In this document: positions 1 through 6,161 of the stretch, in pieces | Numbering within the stretch: position 1 is the first letter of the stretch | Layout: every line of letters begins with the position of its first letter | Assembly: GCA_031254955.1 (NCBI GenBank) | Contig: JAIRTK010000084.1 | Location: 1-9,998, forward strand | DNA from: Opitutaceae bacterium | GTDB taxonomy: Bacteria; Verrucomicrobiota; Verrucomicrobiia; Opitutales; Opitutaceae | Direction of reading: 5' to 3' | DNA length: 9,998 bases | Notes under the pieces: generated by a model | Database searches by the model: none | Told to the model about the DNA's origin: nothing | The model's input: only the letters and a program-made list of their open reading frames with translations | Made by a program: the position numbers and the translations under genes

Positions 1-744
1 TTCAAGCGCGGAGTGGACGCGCAGGCCTGGCTGGCCGGACGCGGCGTGAGGCTGGCGCTCAAGACGGTGTATTATTGGCTAAAAAAAAGCCGGCGAGGTT
101 TTGAAAGTGCCGTGCAAAACTCACGCCAAAAAAGACGCGGCCCAGGCCGGGGCCTTCAAACACAACCTCGCCGCCGAACTACTGGAGCTGGCGCGCGGGC
201 ATGACGGCCCCGTGCGGCTCTGGGTGGCCGACGAGCACCGCTACGGCCTGTTGCCGGTCATCCGCCGCTGTCGGGCGCTCAAAGGCGTGCGCGTGCACGC
301 GCCTTGGGCGACGTGTTACCAGTGGGGCTACCTTTACGAGGCGCTGGAAATCGACGGCGCCAACGCCAGCGAGTTCCTCTTCGTGCCCACGGTGGACAAG
401 GCCATCAGCGCGGCCTTCCTCCGACAGATTGGCGAACTGGACGCGAAGACGCTGCATCTGGTCATCTGGGACAACGCCGGCTTGCACCCCCGCAACGGCG
501 AGGCCTTGGTGCCCGCCAACGTGCGCTTGCCCGGCCTTCCACCCTGCAGCCCGGAACTCAACCCGTCGAAGGCCTGGGCGAGCGCATCAAGGACGCCATC
601 GGCAACCGACTCTGGGCCACGCTGCGCTCGCTGGAGGACGCCATCCTCGACGAACTCGCCGCCCTCCGCCAGGACAGCGCGTCCGTCTCCGGCATGATTC
701 ACGCCTGGATGCGCGACCAGGCAAACGCTTCAGTTCGGCTCTAA
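1..744 (+). pseudogene. IS630-family transposase, 5' truncated by window edge, two frameshifts
   Basis: This is a DDE (Tc1/mariner-like) transposase read in three segments. The helix-turn-helix part ending VYYWLKK lies in frame 1 up to about 88. The catalytic core (ADEHRYGLLP, VIWDNAGLHP, PPCSPELNP) lies in frame 2 from about 83 to 565. The end (VEGLGERIKDAIG to ANASVRL, stop 742-744) is again in frame 1. The first shift sits on a run of eight A at 81-88: one A fewer would give YWLKKAGEVLK in frame. The second needs one extra base near 563-565, between ELNP and VEG, and separates the catalytic Glu from the two Asp residues. The A8 run could be a slippage site, since some IS630 elements use frameshifting, but the second break makes an active enzyme unlikely. 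The reading frame is open at base 1, so the 5' part lies outside the window. The right end of the element was not determined; TTAATTAGGAAAGGGTA after the stop may contain it. Confidence 0.85.
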
Positions 745-907
745 AGTGTGATTTTAATTAGGAAAGGGTATAAATCAAAAAATCTCCGCGCCGCCGCGCC
801 GCCGCGTGAGATTCCATAATGAACGCACGGCACAGAAGCCGTCCTTCCCCTCCCATATACAAAGACAGAAGACATCAAAGTTCCAAACAGGTTTGGAGGA
901 AACGGTG

Positions 908-1504
908 TCACTCCACGCCGCGCGCGGCGGTGAGGACATCGTCGGTGAAGGCGAAACGGTGCGTCACAAACTTGCTGTTCCAGTAAAGCCACGACGACGA
1001 TTTCAGCGACGGAGTCTTGTGCGCGGGCGGGTAGCCGCGCGCGATGACTACCTGCTCCTTGGTCATGCCGGTTTTCGGCATGCCCGCCTTGATGGCCTCC
1101 TGCATTTCCGCGCTGTATTTCTCGACCGGCACCGGTTTGGGCGCAAGCAGGGCGCGGGCCAGTTCGTTTAGAGGCTGCTTGGTGTGCCGGCTGACGGACA
1201 CGTTTATAATCACGCCTTCATCGGCCAGTTGAACGACCAGCTTGCGACCGCCGAGACCGAGGAGCCGCACCTTTGTGTTCACCGCCGCCAGCGTGCCGCG
1301 CCAGTAGTTGGTGGAGTCCCAGGCATCGCGTTCATACATGATATTATGCCGTAGATAATACTCTTTTCCCGTCTCGGGAAAGGGATCGTTTTTCACGGTG
1401 TCGAAATAGCCAATCGAGCCGTCTGCGGCCCGCGCGAGGCCGAGGGAACCCGCCAGAAACAGGCAGGCAAGAACAAGCGCATTGCAAGGAGTCGTAATTT
1501 TCAT
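908..1504 (-). CDS. Small secreted protein with BamE/SmpA-like C-terminal segment
   Basis: This is a 198-residue protein of unknown function. The start chosen is the ATG at 1504-1502 because it begins a classic signal peptide (MKITTPCNALVLACLF ... GLARA, cleavage after about residue 26). A longer start at 1543 would put 13 unlikely residues before it. There is no convincing lipobox. The mature part is soluble. The C-terminal segment from about residue 146 reads GMTKEQVVIARGYP, then a SSSWLYWNSKF stretch and a beta-rich end. This resembles the G-M-T-x-x-x-V ... G-x-P pattern of small BamE/SmpA-OmlA-like domains, so an envelope or periplasmic role is plausible, but the match is by eye. No Shine-Dalgarno is visible; AAACCC touches the ATG. 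Its upstream region (1505-1913) is filled by two repeat elements, so a promoter shared with the next minus-strand gene is doubtful. Confidence 0.75.
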   Translation of the reverse strand: MKITTPCNALVLACLFLAGSLGLARAADGSIGYFDTVKNDPFPETGKEYYLRHNIMYERDAWDSTNYWRGTLAAVNTKVRLLGLGGRKLVVQLADEGVIINVSVSRHTKQPLNELARALLAPKPVPVEKYSAEMQEAIKAGMPKTGMTKEQVVIARGYPPAHKTPSLKSSSWLYWNSKFVTHRFAFTDDVLTAARGVE

Positions 1505-1598
1505 GGGTTTATTTGGATTGCGCGCGAAACATGCGGGATGCACGAAGGAATATCAAGAACAGATTTCCCCCCGAATGTAATTTAGAGCATTTCCTGAT

Positions 1599-1738
1599 TA
1601 TTCACTGATATTACGCGCAGCAGGATTTCGTAGGGCCTGACCTTGTGTCAGGCCGTGGAGAGTTGCCAGCGTGGACGCCCACGCGGACGCGGCCTGACGC
1701 AAGGTCAGGCCCTACGCCGCGCGCAACGTCAGTTATTC
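1599..1738. repeat. MITE-like element 1 (130 bp plus TATTC direct repeats)
   Basis: The body is 1604-1733. Its ends are ACTGATATTACGCG at 1604-1617 and the inverted CGCGCAACGTCAGT at 1720-1733 (11 of 14 pair). It is flanked exactly by TATTC at 1599-1603 and 1734-1738, which looks like a 5-bp target duplication. Inside, 1630-1654 is GTAG overlapping a palindrome (GGCCTGAC, 5-nt loop, GTCAGGCC), and 1690-1715 is the inverted partner ending CTAC. The 25-nt inner arms differ at one base. GTAG-hairpin plus inverted copy is the layout of REP/BIME sequences mobilised by RAYT (TnpA-REP) enzymes. No such gene is in the window. Confidence 0.75.
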
Positions 1739-1914
1739 ACTAATGTTAAACGCCGCCCCGGTCGTAGCGCAGACTCGTAGCGCAGACTTCCAAGTCTGCT
1801 TCCTTCTACGCAAGCGTTGCATGCTCGGCAGGTTGAGTCCCGAGCGAAGCGAGAAGCCTGACATCCTGCGCTACGATGACACCCTGCACTACGACGGCGG
1901 CGCGTCCCATCAGT
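1739..1914. repeat. MITE-like element 4 (176 bp), abutting element 1 and a stop codon
   Basis: The left end at 1739-1754 (ACTAATGTTAAACGCC) resembles the element-1 end with a small insertion. The right end CGCGTCCCATCAGT at 1901-1914, read inverted, is ACTGATGGGACGCG (11 of 14 against ACTGAGGTTACGCG). Inside are two GTAG starts (1764 and 1777), a perfect palindrome GCAGACTTCCAAGTCTGC at 1782-1799, and inverted ends GCGCTAC (1868-1874) and CTAC (1889-1892). Bases 1776-1803 are identical to 7220-7247 in element 3. The last base of the element is also the last base of the TAA stop of the neighbouring minus-strand gene. The second internal hairpin is degenerate. Confidence 0.6.
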
Positions 1915-2573
1915 TAGAACTTCCAACCGATGGAGACGGTCACGGTTTTCGCATTTCCATCCTCGGGCTGAATCGAATACGTCGCGCCATTGAGTTCCGT
2001 TTTGTTGCTCAAATCCGAAATGCGACGGAAACACGCGGAGGCATCCAGAAAAAACCGTTTGCTGAAATGCCAGGTGAACCCCGCGCGGGCGCCCACAACC
2101 CATGACCATCCCGTAAATTTGGGTGAGTAACTTTGCGACTGGTGCGTCAACGGATTGGTCACGCTCGTGGTGCCGGTGGCGGTGCAGTATTCGATTCCGG
2201 CAATCGAGCCGGCATGGGCCTCGAAACGATCACGATCCCCAAACAGGAAATGATAATTGTATGAAACATGAAGCGGCGCCCATTTCCATTTGATTGTCAT
2301 GTCATAAATGCCGCTATAGCCAAATTCCTGGTCACGGAAATTATAGCCGGTGGTGATGCCGAGGGAATGGTTGCGGGCGAAACGCAGGTCGAGAGTGGCC
2401 AGCGCGCCGTAGCCGGGGTCGTCCTCATGCTCGTAGTTGGCGCCGAGTGAAAAGGAATGGTTCATGCCATTCGACTTGGGCAGGGCGAGGGAGCCGGTGG
2501 GCGTGACATCGGCGGAAACGCCGGTGGAGACAAGGGCCGCGAACAAAGCGGCCAGCATGGTTTTTAGTTTCAT
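1914..2573 (-). CDS. Outer-membrane beta-barrel protein (OmpX/OmpW-like size class)
   Basis: This is a 219-residue protein starting MKLKTMLAALFAALVSTGVSA, a signal peptide with likely cleavage after residue 21. The rest alternates polar and aromatic or hydrophobic residues in short strands (for example HSFSLGANYEHE, LHVSYNYHFLF, GWSWVVGARAGFTWHF). It ends VTVSIGWKF, with the terminal Phe typical of barrels inserted by the BAM machinery. About 198 mature residues would fit an eight-stranded barrel. It is probably a small outer-membrane protein of unknown substrate; no closer family assignment can be made by eye. Two Cys residues occur, one in the loop region GIEYCTATG and one in ASACFRR. No Shine-Dalgarno is present, but an AAAACCC stretch lies a few bases before the ATG, as in the gene ending at 2719. 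Its stop codon touches repeat element 4, whose hairpins may act as the transcript 3' end. Confidence 0.8.
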   Translation of the reverse strand: MKLKTMLAALFAALVSTGVSADVTPTGSLALPKSNGMNHSFSLGANYEHEDDPGYGALATLDLRFARNHSLGITTGYNFRDQEFGYSGIYDMTIKWKWAPLHVSYNYHFLFGDRDRFEAHAGSIAGIEYCTATGTTSVTNPLTHQSQSYSPKFTGWSWVVGARAGFTWHFSKRFFLDASACFRRISDLSNKTELNGATYSIQPEDGNAKTVTVSIGWKF

Positions 2574-2604
2574 GGATGCGGGTTTTGCTGGTTGGTTTTT
2601 GTTG

Positions 2605-2690
2605 AATAAAAGCCGGGGACTCCGGCTCCTGTTTAAAGGATTTTTTGTTTATTCCGTCGTCTTGAAAACGGACCGGCGCTCCCGCGCCAG
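2605..2690 (-). terminator. Probable intrinsic terminator region after the mosaic surface-protein gene
   Basis: Read on the minus strand, two hairpins follow the stop at 2719. The first is GGCGC-GGGA-GCGCC (2688-2675), followed shortly by GTTTTC. The second is AGCCGG-AGTCC-CCGGCT (2627-2611) running directly into TTTTATT, a short stem with a T-tail as in a rho-independent terminator. The second is the better candidate. It would separate this transcript from the barrel gene starting at 2573. Confidence 0.5.
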
Positions 2691-2718
2691 CCTCCAACAC
2701 TTCATTTTCAGGAGTTCC

Positions 2719-3633
2719 CTATTTTTTCCTGTTTATAAAACGCGCGCGCATCACAAGCGCCGCGCCGAGGAGCGCCAGCGCGGGGAGCATCGGCGCCCCG
2801 CCGCCGCCCCCGCCGCCGCTGGAGGCGGGGAGATTATTGTTGCCTCCACCGCCGGTGGAGCCGCCGGTAATCACTGAATAACCAATTATTGGAGCAAATC
2901 CTGTAAAAGTGTTATCTGGAACAAACATGATATACCACACCCCAGCCGGCATATCCTCGGTTCCTCTGTTATAACTCGACAAGGATTTTGCGATCTTGTG
3001 GTCGTAGAAAGAGGTTGTTGGCGGCTCTCCACGTTTTAAATAAATATCGTAACCCCCTCGTCCTAATAAATAATCCTGATGGTTCATGCATTGTATTAAA
3101 AGTCCAATCGTATTCTGAGGAATTGTCATTTTATAATAGAGAGAGGCACCCGACGTAAACGACAGGGGTGTCATGAGAGTATGCGTCCATATATGCTGGG
3201 TTCTTCCGTCGCCGAGAGACTGGCTTGCACCTTCCGATCCCGGGAACTCGGGTATGTCGCTCGGGACCGGCGCGGCGGCGGCTGGCGCGGTTTGGATGAC
3301 GGGGTGGGCCTGCCATTTGGCGTAGAGGGTCTGCGCGCCGGCGTCCGTGGCGACGGTGGCGCTGGGGGTGACGAGCGCGCCGGTGCCGTCGAGCAGCGTC
3401 CACCAGCCGAGGAAGGTGAACTTGGGTTTCACGGGGACGGGAAGCGCGCCGTAGGGCTGGCCGGGCGTCACGGTGAGCGTGGCGTCGGCGCCGTCAAGCG
3501 CGCCTCCCTGCGGGTCGAGCGTCACCGTGACGGCGGCGCGGGCGTGCGCGAGGCACGCGATGGCAAGGGCAAAGGCCAGCAGCACGGCGGCGTTTGCGCG
3601 GAGGGCGGGTTTGGGTGATGTCATGATGGGCAT
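2719..3633 (-). CDS. Mosaic exported surface protein: InlB-type repeat, PPC-like domain, Gly-rich C-terminal anchor
   Basis: This is a 304-residue protein. The signal peptide spans about residues 1-33 (hydrophobic core AVLLAFALAIACLA, cleavage after HARA). An alternative start is Met4. Residues about 35-108 match the Listeria-Bacteroides (InlB B-repeat, Flg_new) pattern: VTLDPQGG, then KFTFLGWW and ending TLYAKWQ. Residues about 140-255 look like a bacterial pre-peptidase C-terminal (PPC) fold, with YYKMTIP, GYDIYLKRGEPPT, then PAGVWYIMFVPDNTFTG. A Gly/Ser/Asn-rich linker follows, ending in seven Gly at about 273-279, then a hydrophobic segment MLPALALLGAALVM and basic RARFINRKK. That tripartite tail resembles GlyGly-CTERM or PEP-CTERM-type sorting signals, so cell-surface attachment or processing is likely. 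The PPC-coding part is clearly AT-richer (2881-3180, 42% GC by my count) than the N-terminal part (75% in 3301-3360), suggesting a domain of different origin. No catalytic domain is seen. Confidence 0.8.
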   Translation of the reverse strand: MPIMTSPKPALRANAAVLLAFALAIACLAHARAAVTVTLDPQGGALDGADATLTVTPGQPYGALPVPVKPKFTFLGWWTLLDGTGALVTPSATVATDAGAQTLYAKWQAHPVIQTAPAAAAPVPSDIPEFPGSEGASQSLGDGRTQHIWTHTLMTPLSFTSGASLYYKMTIPQNTIGLLIQCMNHQDYLLGRGGYDIYLKRGEPPTTSFYDHKIAKSLSSYNRGTEDMPAGVWYIMFVPDNTFTGFAPIIGYSVITGGSTGGGGNNNLPASSGGGGGGGAPMLPALALLGAALVMRARFINRKK

Positions 3634-3699
3634 GGACTGGGTTTTGGTTGACTGGCGGGAAAAGGCCGGGCGGGGGTGTTGCGAAGCCGGGCGTGGCCG

Positions 3700-3891
3700 T
3701 CACGGACGGCAGGGCGCGGGGCGGGGATGCTTGCGGGACCAGCGCGGCAGGCGGGCGGCGACGGCGTCGGCGGCCAGGCGCGAGGCGCTGACGCGACAGG
3801 CGGCGGCGCGTTTCAGGCGGCGCAGGGTGGCCTCGTCGAGGCGGACTTTGCAGACGTGGCGTCCGGATTGAGGATTCATGATTGGAGCCAT
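3700..3891 (-). CDS. Small ribbon-helix-helix-like protein, divergent from a second one
   Basis: This is about 63 residues from the ATG at 3891-3889; ATG 3879 and TTG 3912 are alternative starts. The core reads HVCKVRLDEATLRRLKRAAACRV and continues SASRLAADAVAARL. This is a beta-strand followed by two helices, as in Arc/CopG ribbon-helix-helix DNA-binding proteins, with S-A-S at the usual turn. The end is Arg/Pro-rich. The two Cys residues (VCKV, AAACRV) are unusual for this fold. It lies 66 bp upstream of the mosaic surface-protein gene on the same strand and 76 bp (start to start) from the divergent RHH gene, so it could regulate either or itself. The prediction rests on pattern only. The reading frame is short and very GC-rich, which adds doubt. 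Confidence 0.5.
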   Translation of the reverse strand: MAPIMNPQSGRHVCKVRLDEATLRRLKRAAACRVSASRLAADAVAARLPRWSRKHPRPAPCRP

Positions 3892-3967
3892 TTGTAGCGC
3901 ATCGTAGCTCAATTATGCAAGAAGGAAAGTAACTTGCGGTTCAATTTTTTCGACTTACGGTGCGGGC
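3892..3967. promoter_or_regulatory. Shared divergent control region between two RHH genes
   Basis: These 76 bp separate the two opposed starts and must hold the promoters and 5' leaders of at least one of them. They include a short direct repeat GTAGC-GCATC-GTAGC (3894-3908), a weak inverted pair GCAAG ... CTTGC, and an AT-rich segment around 3940-3957. RHH repressors commonly bind short repeats in their own promoters, so the GTAGC repeat is an operator candidate. It also resembles the GTAGCGCAG edge of the REP-like hairpins in this window and may instead be a fragment of one. Confidence 0.3.
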
Positions 3968-4162
3968 ATGGGATTAAACAATGGCATCAATGTGAGGCTC
4001 AGCCCGGACGTGCGTGAGAAGCTGGAGGCATTGGCCGCGCGCCACGGAATCAAGGCGTCGGTGCTCATCCGGCAGGCGATCATTGAGAAGCTGGATGAAA
4101 TCGAGAGCGAGGAGGCGGTGGTTTTCCCGGTGCGCGGCGCCAAAAGGCGGCGGAAAGCCTGA
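3968..4162 (+). CDS. CopG/Arc-type ribbon-helix-helix DNA-binding protein
   Basis: This is a 64-residue protein. NNGINVRLSPDVREKLEALA, a turn with HGIKASVLIRQ, and AIIEKLDEIE form a strand-helix-helix unit typical of CopG/MetJ/Arc regulators. In these the strand (INVRL) contacts DNA in the dimer and the second helix opens with the S/T-x-L-I-R pattern. The acidic stretch EIESEEA is followed by a basic tail ending RGAKRRRKA. Such proteins are often antitoxins or autoregulators, but no toxin-like gene lies downstream: 4163-4755 is non-coding. A solitary transcriptional regulator is the safer reading. It diverges from a second, more degenerate RHH-like gene. No Shine-Dalgarno is visible in the expected position; AGAAGGAAAG is too far upstream. 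Confidence 0.75.
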   Translation: MGLNNGINVRLSPDVREKLEALAARHGIKASVLIRQAIIEKLDEIESEEAVVFPVRGAKRRRKA

Positions 4163-4320
4163 AGCGGCAGGGGGCGGGATGCCTCCAAATGGACAGGGGC
4201 CGCTCAACTCCCAAACGGATTCGGAAAGGGCATGAGGCACTTTGGATTTTGCATCACGGGAAGCCAAGGTTAGCGAACAAGTCTTTTCCCCTTTCCCTCC
4301 CTCTTTCGCTTCCTCTTTCT

Positions 4321-4669
4321 TCTTTCCTCTTTCTCTTTATCTTTCTTCTTTCTCCCCGTGCGGTGCCGTCGGGGGAGAAAGAAGAAAGATGGTTCCCCGC
4401 TATTTTCGATGGTTGAGAAGAGAGATTTAATCACGGAGGCCTGGAGGGCACGGAGTCCAGAAGGAGGGGTTTGAATGAAAAACCCACGCAGAGACGCAGA
4501 GGCGCGGAGAAGCTTTTAATCAAAAACCCTCTGCGTCTCCGCGCCTCTGCGTGAGTCTTTTCATTAAACGCCTCCCTCCGGCCTCCGTGCCCTCCGTGCC
4601 TCCGTGGTTAAAAAATTTCCGCAACAGCCATTCAAAATAGCGAGAAACCAGAAAGAGAAAGAGGAAAGA
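4321..4669. repeat. Large nested inverted repeat A flanked by pyrimidine and purine tracts
   Basis: This fills most of the 590-bp gap 4163-4755, where no gene is supported. From outside in, the pairs are: TCTTTCCTCTTTCTCTTT at 4321-4338 with its exact complement at 4652-4669; CGCTATTTT at 4398-4406 with AAAATAGCG at 4634-4642; 30-nt arms at 4426-4455 and 4583-4612 with three mismatches (motif CACGGAGGGCACGGAG); and a perfect 17-bp stem ACGCAGAGGCGCGGAGA at 4494-4510 with 4536-4552. A separate local hairpin pairs 4341-4357 with 4372-4388 (17 bp, 14-nt loop). The arms themselves consist of short near-tandem repeats of CGGAGG and ACGCAGAG type. Its function is unknown. Confidence 0.8.
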
Positions 4670-4755
4670 GACCGAACGCAGGACTCCGGTTTGAATCACC
4701 ACCCGGTGTTGTTCAGGGTTGAGTTTGTCCGCCTGTCCGGCTTCTTTTTTTCCTC

Positions 4756-5850
4756 ATGCCGCCCGCAAAAATCCTCGTGGTCGATGACCAGCCCGTAAAC
4801 GTCCAGCTTCTCCAAAGAAAACTTGAGCGCGAGGGCATGGCCGTCCTCACCGCCGAGTCCGGGCAGGATGCGCTCGACCTTGTCCGCCGCGATCCGCCCG
4901 ACCTCATCCTCCTCGACATCATGATGCCCGACATGGACGGCTTCGATGTCTGCCAGCACCTGCAAGCCGATCCCCTCACCCGCGCCATTCCCGTCATCTT
5001 CGTCACCGCCCGCGGCACCAAGGAAAGCAAACTCGAAGGGCTGGCCACCGGCGCCGTCGATTACATCACCAAGCCCGTCGATCTCGACGAAATGCTCGCC
5101 CGCGTGCAAACGCAACTCCGCGTCCTCACCATCAACCGCGAGAAACTCGACCTTGAGCAACGCCTCGCCGAATCCCGCCACGCCGCCACCATCGGCTCCG
5201 TCAGCCAAGGCATCGCGCACAACCTCAACAACCTCCTCGCCGTCGTCCTCGGCTACATCGACCTGATCCGCATTCAAGCCGCGAAACCCGAACAGGTCAA
5301 AAGCCACGCGGCCAACGTCGAAAACGCGATCAAACGCATCGCCGCTGTCATCAAGCAACTCAACCTGCTCGCCATCGAGACCCGCCCCCCCACCACCGCG
5401 GTGCCCCTTGGCAGACTCCTTGCCGTCGGCGTCGCCCGCTTCCAGTCCGACCATCACATCGCCGACGCCCCGCTGATCGAGAATCCGCTCGGCGAACTCA
5501 TCGTCCACGTGCAAATCGAAGCCTTCGAACGCATCCTCTCCGCGCTGCTCCTCAACGCATGGGAAAGCTACGGCGACGCCCCCTCCGTCCGGCGGACCAT
5601 CGAGCTGCGCTCCCGCCGGGCCGTCGGCGCCAAGTTCATTGAAATCCTCATCGAGGATCGCGGGCGAGGCATCGCCCCAGGCATCCGCGCCCACATGTTC
5701 GAACCCTTTGTGAGCACCAAGCAGCACGTCGGCGTGGGCATGGGCTTGACGATCGCGCGCCACTCCCTGCGCAACATGGGCGGCGACCTCGCGCTCTCCG
5801 ACCGCCAAGGCGGCGGCACCACCGCAACCATCACCTACCCGCTTGCCTAG
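4756..5850 (+). CDS. Soluble REC-histidine kinase hybrid (response-regulator receiver followed by kinase core)
   Basis: This is a 364-residue two-component protein. Residues 1-120 are a receiver domain with acidic pair D10-D11, phosphoacceptor D54 in LILLDIMMPDMDGF, T84 and K106. A coiled-coil-like linker (REKLDLEQRLAESRHAA) leads to an H-box with H155 in GIAHNLNNLLAVVLGY. The ATPase domain has N267 (LLLNAWESYGD), the G1 box D301-R-G-R-G, the F-box FEPFVSTK at about 315-322, and a G2 box VGVGMGLTIA at about 325-334. All key residues are present, so it should be able to accept and donate phosphate. It has no transmembrane segment or PAS/GAF sensor, so input probably arrives by phosphotransfer to D54 from another kinase. 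The likely role is a cytoplasmic relay between an unlinked kinase and regulator. No DNA-binding domain is present and no partner gene is adjacent. The start is the only ATG ahead of the receiver strand; a T-rich stretch replaces a ribosome-binding site. Confidence 0.92.
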   Translation: MPPAKILVVDDQPVNVQLLQRKLEREGMAVLTAESGQDALDLVRRDPPDLILLDIMMPDMDGFDVCQHLQADPLTRAIPVIFVTARGTKESKLEGLATGAVDYITKPVDLDEMLARVQTQLRVLTINREKLDLEQRLAESRHAATIGSVSQGIAHNLNNLLAVVLGYIDLIRIQAAKPEQVKSHAANVENAIKRIAAVIKQLNLLAIETRPPTTAVPLGRLLAVGVARFQSDHHIADAPLIENPLGELIVHVQIEAFERILSALLLNAWESYGDAPSVRRTIELRSRRAVGAKFIEILIEDRGRGIAPGIRAHMFEPFVSTKQHVGVGMGLTIARHSLRNMGGDLALSDRQGGGTTATITYPLA

Positions 5851-5898
5851 CGAAGGTCGCGAAGCCGCGCCTGCGCCCGGCGTGCCGGCGTGTCGGAG

Positions 5899-6001
5899 CA
5901 AGCGCGCGGGATAAGTGCGCGAAGGCAAGTGCGCCGGGGCAAAGCGCGCGAGGGGCGAGGCAAGCGCGCCAGTGCAAGCGCGCAGGGCAAGCGTGCCGGT
6001 G
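5899..6001. repeat. Degenerate 14-bp tandem repeats downstream of the kinase gene
   Basis: About seven imperfect units of the type CAAGCGCGCCAGTG follow one another. They lie at 5899-5912, 5913-5925, 5926-5939, 5940-5960 (longer), 5961-5974, 5975-5987 and 5988-6001. The region begins 48 bp after the kinase stop and holds no credible gene. Unit length varies from 13 to 21. It could be a decayed minisatellite; its function is unknown. Confidence 0.7.
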
Positions 6002-6023
6002 TCGCTGTAGTTCTCCTTTGTTA

Positions 6024-6152
6024 ACTGATGTGATGCGGCGCGGCGAATTTTATGGCCTGACCTCGCGTCAGACCACACGCGTGGGGGAGGCCGCGCAGGC
6101 CATCCGTGGCCGTGATACAAGCGGCCTGACACTACGTGCTGCGTAATATCAT
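6024..6152. repeat. MITE-like element 2 (129 bp), degenerate
   Basis: The left end ACTGATGTGATGCG (6024-6037) and the right end GCGTAATATCAT (6141-6152, inverted ATGATATTACGC) resemble the ends of elements 1 and 3. The internal hairpin GGCCTGACCTCGCGTCAGACC at about 6054-6074, and the inverted trace GCGGCCTGACACTACG at 6121-6136, belong to the same hairpin family as element 1 but have lost GTAG and pairing. The element is inverted relative to element 1. An IS5-type insertion sequence starts 9 bp after its right end. Confidence 0.55.
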
Positions 6153-6161
6153 TTCCTAATA

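Noticed and set aside
179..697. Several overlapping open frames opposite and beside the IS630 transposase
   Set aside because: They are explained as other frames of the broken transposase, which carries recognisable catalytic motifs.
882..897. Terminator TCCAAA-CAGG-TTTGGA for the minus-strand gene ending at 908
   Set aside because: The stem is only 6 bp, AT-rich, and no T-run follows on the minus strand.
1599..1914. CRISPR array
   Set aside because: The repeats are inverted hairpin pairs, not regularly spaced direct repeats, and no cas gene is present.
3968..4162. Antitoxin of a toxin-antitoxin pair
   Set aside because: No toxin-like frame follows; the next 590 bp are repeats and the divergent gene is itself RHH-like.
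4189..4430. Short plus-strand frames rich in Phe/Leu/Ser
   Set aside because: They translate the pyrimidine tract (CTTTCT repeats) and only mimic a membrane segment.
4696..6132. 478-residue open frame on the minus strand
   Set aside because: It is antisense to the clear REC-histidine kinase; low-complexity Gly/Asp/Glu-rich composition is typical of a shadow frame in GC-rich DNA.
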